From an uncultured Oscillospiraceae bacterium (GTDB lineage: Bacteria > Bacillota > Clostridia > UBA1212 > UBA1255), in assembly GCA_902462635.1 (NCBI GenBank), contig CABQCN010000088.1, positions 1 through 6,476 on the forward strand: a stretch of DNA of 6,476 nucleotides, written 5' to 3'. Every line of letters begins with the position of its first letter. Within the stretch, counting starts at the first letter, position 1. Positions 1 to 5,505 of the stretch are shown here, piece after piece. The notes beneath the pieces were generated by a model that made no database searches, was not told the DNA's origin, and worked only from the letters and a program-made list of their open reading frames with translations. A program made the position numbers and the translations under genes.

Positions 1-1
1 T

Positions 2-1450
2 TTTCTAGGCGGCCGCTCCATGGGTCCCTGGGTAACGGCAATGAGCGCGCAGGCCTCCGACATGTCGGGCTGGCTGTTAATGGGATTTCCGGGCAGCATT
101 ATCGCCTTTGGTATGGGGCAGGTTTGGATCGGAATCGGTCTGGTAATCGGGACGATTGCCAACTGGATTCTGATCGCCAGACGCCTCCGCCGCTTTTCCA
201 GCGCCGCGGGCGACGCGATTACGCTGCCACAGTACCTGACAAACCGGTTTGCAACCTCCAATCCGGTGCTTAAAATCGTTTGCGCCGTTATCTTCCTGAT
301 CAGTTTTACGGTATATGTGGCATCCGCGTTCAATGCGGGAACGCAGGTATTCGTATCTGTACTGCCGCAGCTGCAGGGCAGGGAATCGCTGGCAATGGTG
401 ATTTTTGCATTGCTGATATTATGTTATACATTTTTGGGCGGATATAAAGCCGTCTGCTGGACGGATTTTTTCCAGGGAATTCTGATGCTGGTCGCATTGC
501 TGGCGGTGCCGATCGCCATGACTGCCACCGGGCGATTCGACGCTTCCTATAACGAGGCGTTTAAGGATGGCGTCGTCGGGTTTACGACCAATCCGTTTTC
601 CGCAGATTGGCGGGAAATACTTTCCGGTCTGTCGTGGGGATTCGGGTACTTCGGCATGCCGCATATTCTGGTACGGTTTATGTCCGTTAAAAATTCAAAA
701 ATGATCAAAAAGTCCTCTGCCGTCGCAATTACGTGGGTTACGCTGAGCCTCGGCGCGGCGATTATGATCGCGTATCTGGGCAGGTCCTATTTATTGAAAG
801 ACGGCGCCTCTTTAGCGGATGCAATTTTGCCCGGCGCGCAGACGACGGTTTTTATCCGGAGCGTCATCGATCTCTTCCCGGGGTTCCTGGCAGGAATTTT
901 GCTTGCGGCAATCGTTGCGGCGGCAATGAGCACGGCGGATTCTCAGCTCCTTGTGGCATCGTCGGCATTTACCAGCGATATTTATAAACCGATTTTACGG
1001 AAAAATAAAATATCCGATAAAGAATCCATATGGGCAGGCCGGGTCGTCGTCGGGATTATCGCGATTGTTGCGTTCTTGATTGCTTACAGCGGCTTAGGAA
1101 AAACAGACTCGTGGGCCGGCAGCATCATGAATATGGTGGAAAACGCATGGGGCTTATTCGGCGCTTCTTTCGGACCGGTCGTGATCCTGTCCCTGTTCTG
1201 GAAACGCTTTAATTATCAGGGCGCAGTTGCGGGCATTATCAGCGGCGCGGCATTCGATATCCTCTGGCTCTTGCTGTTTACCGATACGGTGATTGCGCCG
1301 GTTATAACCGATACCGGCGTGTATGAGATCCTGCCCGGCTTCCTGATGAGCATGGCTGCTGCGGTAATCGTTACATTGGCAACGAAAGCGCCGGATGCGA
1401 ACGTCCGCGCGGTTTATGACCGGGCGCTCGACCGCTCGATCGATGACTGA
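2..1450 (+). CDS. putP: Na+/proline symporter (SSS family, PutP type), 5' end outside the window
   Basis: This is a polytopic inner-membrane transporter of the sodium:solute symporter family, taking up L-proline driven by Na+. The frame is open to the left edge and reads FLGGRS before the first ATG at 20, matching the conserved (I/F)LGGRS of PutP. By comparison with E. coli PutP about 35 N-terminal residues, including TM1, are missing, so ATG 20 is internal. Numbering from ATG 20: SAQASDMSGW (9-18) carries D14, the counterpart of PutP D55. A12, M15, A301, S304 and T305 match the Na2 ligands A53, M56, A337, S340 and T341. Y136, W206, Y210 and P214 match the proline-site residues Y140, W244, Y248 and P252. 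Further hydrophobic segments follow, with the family motif YEILPGF near 435. The protein ends at TGA 1448, and the GH43 gene follows 17 nt later, probably in the same operon. The correspondences are from memory of E. coli PutP. Proline is the best substrate guess, and another SSS substrate is not excluded. Confidence 0.9.
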   Translation, partial: FLGGRSMGPWVTAMSAQASDMSGWLLMGFPGSIIAFGMGQVWIGIGLVIGTIANWILIARRLRRFSSAAGDAITLPQYLTNRFATSNPVLKIVCAVIFLISFTVYVASAFNAGTQVFVSVLPQLQGRESLAMVIFALLILCYTFLGGYKAVCWTDFFQGILMLVALLAVPIAMTATGRFDASYNEAFKDGVVGFTTNPFSADWREILSGLSWGFGYFGMPHILVRFMSVKNSKMIKKSSAVAITWVTLSLGAAIMIAYLGRSYLLKDGASLADAILPGAQTTVFIRSVIDLFPGFLAGILLAAIVAAAMSTADSQLLVASSAFTSDIYKPILRKNKISDKESIWAGRVVVGIIAIVAFLIAYSGLGKTDSWAGSIMNMVENAWGLFGASFGPVVILSLFWKRFNYQGAVAGIISGAAFDILWLLLFTDTVIAPVITDTGVYEILPGFLMSMAAAVIVTLATKAPDANVRAVYDRALDRSIDD

Positions 1451-1467
1451 CTTTCATAGGAGCGAAA

Positions 1468-2727
1468 ATGAATCCACTCTTACCCAGAAAATATTTTATT
1501 CCGGACGCGGAGGCGCACGTGATGCCGGACGGAAGGCTCTACCTGTACGGATCCAGCGATATTTCCGGTAAAAAGGAATATTGCGGCAATGAATACCGCG
1601 TTTTTTCGACGGAAGATCCCGGCTTGTCGGTTTGGACGGATCATGGCGTTTCTTTCCGCAATACGCGGGAAGACCCTGGGATTCCCTGGCGTCCCGGCGT
1701 TCCGCTCTATGCGCCGGATGCGATTTGCCGGAACGGGAAGTATTATTTGTATGCGTGCGGGCAGGACGCGTTCGAAGGCGTCGCCGTTTCCGACCGCCCG
1801 TACGGCCCTTTTACCGGTGCGAAACCGGTCGCCGGCGCGGACGGAGACGGAATCGATCCGGCTGTTTTCCTCGACGACGACGGGCAGGCATATTATTTGT
1901 GGGGGCAATTTTCTCTGAAAGGCGCAAAATTACGGGAAGATATGGCTTCGGTTGACCGGGACAGCGTCGTTTGCGGGATTCTTACGGAACAGGAACACGG
2001 GTTCCATGAAGGCGCTTCTATGCGGAAACGGAACGGGAAATATTATATTGTATATACCGATATTTCCCGCGGTAAGGCAACCTGCATGTCTTATGCAGTC
2101 GCGGACGCTCCGCTCGGACCATATCAAAAAGGCGGAGTCATTATCGATAATATTTACTGCGATCCAGGGACATGGAATAATCACGGTTCGATTGAAGAAT
2201 ATAAAGGGCAGTGGTATGTTTTCTACCATCGCTCGTCACAAAACGGCTTTACCTGCAGGCGCGTATGCGCCGAACCGATCTTTTTCCTGGAGGACGGGTC
2301 AATTCCGGAGGTCGCGATGACGTCGCAGGGCGCTTCCGGCCCGCTTTCGGCGTTTCAGGAAATCGACGCATCCGTAGCGTGCCGGATGAAAGGCAATGCT
2401 TTCATCCGGCCGGAAGCGACGCCCGACGATCCCTATAACGAAATTCTGGCCAATTGCGGCGGAGGAAACTGGACACAGGATTGGGCGGAATACCGTTTTC
2501 TCGATTTTTCCGGCGGAGCGGAGGCCTTTACAATCCGCGCGCGCGGGAAAGGCGACGTTTCCCTTTTCGCGGACGGCGGCACCGTAGGGACTTGTCAAGT
2601 CGATACGGATCTCTTTGCGGCGTATCAAATAAAGCTTGCGCGGCCTTTGAAAGGAATCCTTCCGCTGTGGCTTTTCTTTGACGGAACGGATCTTTGCGTC
2701 GACTCGTTCCGTTTTATAATACGGTAA
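1468..2727 (+). CDS. Glycoside hydrolase family 43 protein with C-terminal CBM6-like domain, cytoplasmic
   Basis: Predicted inverting glycosidase of the five-bladed beta-propeller family GH43, whose members are mostly alpha-L-arabinofuranosidases and beta-xylosidases. The three expected acids are visible in order: D13 in FIPDAEAHV (general base), D130 in GIDPAVFLDDDG (pKa modulator) and E181 in GFHEGAS (general acid). H239 in WNNHGSI fits the conserved His at the propeller centre. The propeller covers roughly residues 5-285. Residues about 295-419 resemble a CBM6 beta-sandwich (DWAEYRFLDFSGG, then LPLWLFFDGTDLCVDSFRF). There is no signal peptide or membrane segment, so the enzyme should act in the cytoplasm on imported oligosaccharides. 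ATG 1468 follows AGGAG (1458-1462) with 5-nt spacing. The symporter stop is 17 nt upstream and mutY starts 22 nt downstream. At 419 aa the length suits a GH43-CBM6 protein. The GH43 assignment is firm; the substrate is not determined. Confidence 0.88.
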   Translation: MNPLLPRKYFIPDAEAHVMPDGRLYLYGSSDISGKKEYCGNEYRVFSTEDPGLSVWTDHGVSFRNTREDPGIPWRPGVPLYAPDAICRNGKYYLYACGQDAFEGVAVSDRPYGPFTGAKPVAGADGDGIDPAVFLDDDGQAYYLWGQFSLKGAKLREDMASVDRDSVVCGILTEQEHGFHEGASMRKRNGKYYIVYTDISRGKATCMSYAVADAPLGPYQKGGVIIDNIYCDPGTWNNHGSIEEYKGQWYVFYHRSSQNGFTCRRVCAEPIFFLEDGSIPEVAMTSQGASGPLSAFQEIDASVACRMKGNAFIRPEATPDDPYNEILANCGGGNWTQDWAEYRFLDFSGGAEAFTIRARGKGDVSLFADGGTVGTCQVDTDLFAAYQIKLARPLKGILPLWLFFDGTDLCVDSFRFIIR

Positions 2728-2749
2728 ACCGTTCGGAGGAGATCGGATC

Positions 2750-3817
2750 ATGGAAGAACAGAAAATCATGGCGGAAAATATCATTGGATTCCGTGAAATT
2801 GTGACGCCGCTGCTGGAATGGTATGGCCGGAATGCACGAATTCTCCCCTGGCGCGAGAATACGGATCCTTACCGCGTCTGGGTATCGGAAATCATGCTGC
2901 AGCAGACACGGGTGGAAACGGTAAAGCCGTATTTCGAACGGTTTTTAAAACAGCTTCCGACGATAGCGGATCTGGCCGCGGCGGAAGAAGAAACTCTTTT
3001 GAAGCTCTGGGAAGGACTCGGTTATTATACCCGCGTGCGAAATCTGCAGAAAGCGGCGCAGGTCATTTGCAAAGAACACGGCGGCGTTTTTCCGGAAGCA
3101 TATGAAGAAATTGCCGCGCTGCCGGGAATCGGCCCGTACACCGCGGGTGCAATTTCCTCGATTTCATTCGAAAAACCGGTGCCGGCGGTAGACGGAAACG
3201 TGCTGCGCGTTGCGACGCGCCTGCGGGAAGATGGCCGCGATCTTGCGGATCCGGCCCTGAAAAAACAAATCGCCGCGGAACTTGCCGCGGTTTATCCGCC
3301 GGGGCGCTGCGGTGATTTTACGCAGAGCCTGATGGAACTCGGCGCGCTTGTCTGCCTGCCGAATGGGTTCCCGGACTGCCGCGCATGCCCGCTTGCGGAT
3401 TTATGCGGCGCCTGCCGCAGCGGCACGCAGCTGTCGTTTCCCGTGCAGGCGAAAAAGAAGCCGCGCAGCAGGCAGGAGAAAACCGTGTTTCTGCTCTGCT
3501 TTGACGATCAAATCGCCGTTCACAAACGGGCGCCGGGCGGACTGCTCGGCGCGCTCTGGGAGTTTCCCAATACGGAGGGGTTCCTGACGGAAACAGAAAT
3601 CGCGGAGTGGCTGGAATCACAGCGAATCACGGCGGACCGTATTGAAAAATCCGCCGAAAAAACGCATGTTTTTACGCATGTGGAATGGCATATGGCGAGC
3701 TACCTGATTTCGTGTAACACGAAAAACGAGCGCTTTTTATGGGTTACGCGGCAGGAACTGCAAAGCAGCATCACGCTGCCGACTGCGTTCAAAAAATTTA
3801 TGGAATGCCTGAAATAA
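2750..3817 (+). CDS. mutY: A/G-specific adenine DNA glycosylase MutY
   Basis: Base-excision repair enzyme that removes adenine mispaired with 8-oxoguanine. Residues 1-225 form the catalytic HhH-GPD part: E47 in VSEIMLQQTRV is the catalytic Glu, LPGIGPYTAG (124-133) is the helix-hairpin-helix, and D148 in AVDGNV is the catalytic Asp. Cys 202, 210, 213 and 219 should bind a [4Fe-4S] cluster, with spacing C-X7-C-X2-C-X5-C instead of the textbook X6 in the first gap. Residues about 243-355 form the NUDIX-like 8-oxoG recognition domain, with GLLGALWEFP (264-273) and FTH (308-310) where other MutY proteins have FSH. The length of 355 aa is normal and the gene looks intact. ATG 2750 has CGGAGGAG (2734-2741) at 8-nt spacing; the second in-frame ATG at 2768 lacks such a site. 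It lies 22 nt after GH43 and is probably read through from it. No terminator hairpin follows. Confidence 0.96.
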   Translation: MEEQKIMAENIIGFREIVTPLLEWYGRNARILPWRENTDPYRVWVSEIMLQQTRVETVKPYFERFLKQLPTIADLAAAEEETLLKLWEGLGYYTRVRNLQKAAQVICKEHGGVFPEAYEEIAALPGIGPYTAGAISSISFEKPVPAVDGNVLRVATRLREDGRDLADPALKKQIAAELAAVYPPGRCGDFTQSLMELGALVCLPNGFPDCRACPLADLCGACRSGTQLSFPVQAKKKPRSRQEKTVFLLCFDDQIAVHKRAPGGLLGALWEFPNTEGFLTETEIAEWLESQRITADRIEKSAEKTHVFTHVEWHMASYLISCNTKNERFLWVTRQELQSSITLPTAFKKFMECLK

Positions 3818-3844
3818 CGGCGTATGGGCGGCGACGGAACCGCG

Positions 3845-4055
3845 TCATTCTTCCATGATATAATACCGGCGGTTTCCCTCGAAAGAGGATGCAAGGATCC
3901 ATTACTCTACGACGCTGGGAATACGCCAGGCATAAGTCGGGGCAACAAAAACCAGCGGCCGTTCCGAATGAAACGTATTTTCTTTTCCTTCCTGCAACAA
4001 GTGATTTATGGAATGAATTTCATCGCCTGTTATTTCCGCTACAATAAAAAACCAT
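3845..4055 (-). pseudogene. Remnant of an EFR1-type flavodoxin/ferredoxin gene, N-terminal part only
   Basis: Minus-strand decayed gene. It keeps AAGGGGAG (4070-4063) 7 nt before an ATG at 4055-4053, reading MVFYCSG, which fits the family start M-x-F/L-Y-F-S-G-T-G-N-S-R. Near 4036 the frame jumps to another frame reading EITGDEIHSINHLL and then PLVFVAPTYAWRIPSVVE (3958-3905). This fits a deletion of about 35 nt that removed the rest of the flavin-phosphate loop. A TAA (3904-3902) replaces what is usually an acidic codon before WI, and the frame continues WILASSFEGNRRYYIM to a TGA at 3847-3845. The C-terminal half, with the two [4Fe-4S] motifs expected of EFR1 proteins (about 250 aa), is absent; mutY ends 28 nt further on. 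The similarity is recalled from Clostridial EFR1 proteins and was not searched. The lesions rule out a working flavodoxin. A short peptide from the ATG is possible but unlikely to be useful. Confidence 0.75.
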
Positions 4056-4070
4056 GCGACCACTCCCCTT
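4056..4070 (-). promoter_or_regulatory. Ribosome binding site of the flavodoxin remnant
   Basis: On the minus strand AAGGGGAG lies at 4070-4063, followed by 7 nt and then ATG at 4055. It fixes the ancestral start of the decayed gene at a place where the residues (MVFY) also match the family N-terminus. The first two bases of this site overlap the plus-strand -35 box (4069-4074). Confidence 0.55.
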
Positions 4071-4097
4071 GACACTACAGAACGTATTGAATATGAT
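4069..4097 (+). promoter_or_regulatory. Near-consensus sigma-A promoter for the tyrosine phosphatase gene
   Basis: TTGACA (4069-4074) is a perfect -35 box. A 17-nt spacer leads to TATGAT (4092-4097), which matches the -10 consensus at five of six positions. Transcription would start near 4104, giving a leader of about 113 nt before the ATG at 4217. An overlapping TATAAA at 4097-4102 is a poorer alternative -10 because of its longer spacer. No operator palindrome is evident in the leader. Confidence 0.65.
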
Positions 4098-4101
4098 ATA
4101 A

Positions 4102-4129
4102 ATTGTACCACATCGGATGATACTGTCAG
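4102..4129 (-). promoter_or_regulatory. Sigma-A promoter reading leftward into the flavodoxin remnant
   Basis: On the minus strand CTGACA (4129-4124) is five of six to the -35 consensus. A 16-nt spacer follows, then TACAAT (4107-4102), five of six to the -10. Transcription would start near 4095, about 40 nt before the remnant ATG, so promoter, ribosome binding site and start codon are all in order. This looks like the original promoter of the dead gene and may still fire. Its -10 box abuts that of the plus-strand promoter. Confidence 0.5.
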
Positions 4130-4216
4130 CCCTTTCCCCTGATACGAAACAAGAAAAACAACCGATAAGGCGGATCCAAGACAGGTCAAAAAACGAAGTG
4201 TGGCAGGAAAAAATAC

Positions 4217-4678
4217 ATGATAAACATTTTATTCATTTGTTACGGAAACATCTGCCGCAGTCCGATGGCAGAATTTATTTTTCAAACCATGGCGCGGGAA
4301 CGCGGCTGCGAACAAAATTTTTTCGTCGCCTCGGCCGCGACAAGTACGGAGGAAATCCGAAATGGCAGGGGCAGCCCTGTTTATCCGCCGGCCAGAGCGG
4401 AACTTGCCAGGCATGGGATCCATTGCGGCGGAAAACGTGCCGTACAGGTCACAAAAGCTGATTACGACCGATATGACCATCTGATTTGTATGGAATCGAA
4501 AAATGTACGGGACCTGATGCGCATTATCGGCGGCGATCCGCAGAAAAAAGTCAGTAAACTGCTGGATTTTACCGGTCGCGGCGGCGATATCCCGGATCCG
4601 TGGTACAGCGGGCGTTTCGAGGAAACCTACCGTCAGATCGCGGCGGGCTGCGCTGCGCTGCTGCAAAAACTTTTCTGA
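4217..4678 (+). CDS. Low-molecular-weight protein tyrosine phosphatase
   Basis: Cytoplasmic phosphatase of the LMW-PTP family, which dephosphorylates phosphotyrosine in proteins (in bacteria often a tyrosine kinase or sugar-polymer enzyme) by a cysteine-phosphate intermediate. The signature loop CYGNICRS (8-15) sits at the N-terminus as usual, with nucleophile C8, R14 and S15. DIPDPWYSG (124-132) supplies the general acid D127 and the aromatic DPWY motif. At 153 aa the length is typical and all key residues are present. ATG 4217 has a modest AGGA (4205-4208) with 8-nt spacing, and the N-terminus INILFICYGN aligns directly with the family, which supports the start. It has its own promoter at 4069-4097 and seems monocistronic, with 123 nt to the next gene. 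No kinase or polysaccharide genes lie nearby, so its target cannot be inferred. Arsenate reductases of the same fold are less likely because DPWY is present. Confidence 0.93.
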   Translation: MINILFICYGNICRSPMAEFIFQTMARERGCEQNFFVASAATSTEEIRNGRGSPVYPPARAELARHGIHCGGKRAVQVTKADYDRYDHLICMESKNVRDLMRIIGGDPQKKVSKLLDFTGRGGDIPDPWYSGRFEETYRQIAAGCAALLQKLF

Positions 4679-4765
4679 TACGGATCGCTTCGCAAAGCGC
4701 GTTCGCCCATTTACTTTAAATTTTATTATAATGTCAAAATATTTTTCATTTCGGTTTTATTTATA

Positions 4766-4774
4766 TGTTAAAAT
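4766..4774 (+). promoter_or_regulatory. Extended -10 promoter upstream of the acetyltransferase gene
   Basis: TGTTAAAAT is an extended -10 (TGN followed by TAAAAT, five of six to consensus) in a very AT-rich stretch (4711-4774). There is no good -35 at 16-18 nt, which is typical of extended -10 promoters. Transcription would begin near 4781, only about 20 nt before the start codon. A perfect TATAAT at 4727-4732 is an alternative, but its best -35 (TTCGCC at 4702) is weak and 19 nt away. Confidence 0.4.
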
Positions 4775-4788
4775 GGGGAAAAATCTCC

Positions 4789-4795
4789 GGGAGGT
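4789..4795 (+). promoter_or_regulatory. Ribosome binding site that decides the TTG start of the acetyltransferase
   Basis: GGGAGGT lies 6 nt before TTG at 4802-4804. No in-frame ATG occurs until well inside the acetyltransferase domain, so this site selects TTG as initiator. Confidence 0.7.
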
Positions 4796-4801
4796 AATTT
4801 T

Positions 4802-5464
4802 TTGAACAGAAAAAATATTCGCTTGCGCTATGAGCAGCCGTCAGATTACAGCGCCGTAGAAGCGTTGACGCGCGAAGCGTTTTGGAATCGGTATGCGCCG
4901 GGCTGCAACGAACATTATCTGCTGCATATCCTGCGGGAGTCCGATTGCTTTATTCCCGAACTGGACATGGTAGCGGAGCACCGCGGAAAAATCGTAGGCA
5001 ACATCGTTTATTCCAAAGCAAAAATCCATTGTGACAACGGGGACGTCCGGGAGGTATTGACCTTCGGGCCGGTTTCCGTATTGCCCTCTTACCAGCGGCG
5101 CGGAATCGGCAGCCTGCTGATCGGGCATACGAAAGAAATCGCCGGCAGAATGGGGTATAAAGCGATTCTGATCTACGGAGATCCGGCGTATTATGCCAGA
5201 TTCGGTTTTTTAAAAGCGGAACGGTATGAGATCGGGAGCCGGGACAACCGGTACGCCGACGCGCTGCAGGCGCTGGAGCTTTTCCCGGGCGCGCTATACG
5301 GCTGCGCGGGACGGTTTGCAGAGGATCCGGTATATGACGTCGACGAAGCGGCCGCGGCTGAATTCGATAAGCAATTTGAACCCAAGGAGAAGCGCGGAGG
5401 GCTTCCTTCCCAGGAACGGTTCCGCGAAGTGGCATCGGAGCAAAGGCCGAGATCGACCGAATAA
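4802..5464 (+). CDS. GNAT family N-acetyltransferase (YhbS-like)
   Basis: Predicted cytoplasmic acetyl-CoA-dependent acetyltransferase of the Gcn5-related superfamily; the acceptor is unknown. The N-terminus IRLRYEQPSDYSAVEALTREAF (6-27 region) is the usual first strand and helix. Motif A is present: LTFGPVSVLPSYQRRGIG (86-103) with the acetyl-CoA pyrophosphate loop QRRGIG (98-103) and the following helix. GDPAYYARFGF (126-136) is the motif B region, resembling the Y.rFGF of YhbS-type proteins. Residues about 145-180 extend the fold, and the last 35 or so residues are highly charged and probably disordered. The start is TTG 4802, behind GGGAGGT. At 220 aa it is longer than a minimal GNAT because of the tail. 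The exported DUF4038 gene follows after 41 nt with its own ribosome binding site, and co-transcription is possible. Nothing indicates the substrate. Confidence 0.88.
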   Translation: MNRKNIRLRYEQPSDYSAVEALTREAFWNRYAPGCNEHYLLHILRESDCFIPELDMVAEHRGKIVGNIVYSKAKIHCDNGDVREVLTFGPVSVLPSYQRRGIGSLLIGHTKEIAGRMGYKAILIYGDPAYYARFGFLKAERYEIGSRDNRYADALQALELFPGALYGCAGRFAEDPVYDVDEAAAAEFDKQFEPKEKRGGLPSQERFREVASEQRPRSTE

Positions 5465-5505
5465 AGAAACATTCATAATCAATAAGTTTTTGGGAGGTCG
5501 GTTTT

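Noticed and set aside
2715..2720. Perfect TATAAT inside the last codons of GH43, possible internal promoter for mutY
   Set aside because: No acceptable -35 box at 16-18 nt (best TTTGCG); a chance match cannot be separated from a weak internal promoter.
2299..2784. Minus-strand open frame (161 codons) opposite the end of GH43 and start of mutY
   Set aside because: Shadow of GC-biased coding sequence; no motif, and it crosses two real genes.
3873..3886. Hairpin CCTC-GAAA-GAGG with a GNRA loop downstream of mutY
   Set aside because: The stem is only four base pairs without a T-run, and the bases are explained as SSFEGN codons of the minus-strand remnant.
3902..4189. Treating the minus-strand 95-codon open frame as an intact small gene from TTG 4189
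   Set aside because: Its first 45 or so codons cross the promoter region and show no homology. The flavodoxin-like part starts at about 4036 and is cut by the TAA, so it is a pseudogene segment and not a small protein gene.
4686..4699. Possible terminator hairpin CGCTT-CGCA-AAGCG after the phosphatase gene
   Set aside because: The stem is only 5 bp and no T-run follows directly; the T-rich stretch begins more than 20 nt later. Not a convincing intrinsic terminator.
5453..5479. Possible promoter TCGACC-15-CATAAT before the DUF4038 gene
   Set aside because: The spacer is too short and the -35 poor, and it overlaps the end of the acetyltransferase gene; support is too weak for a feature.
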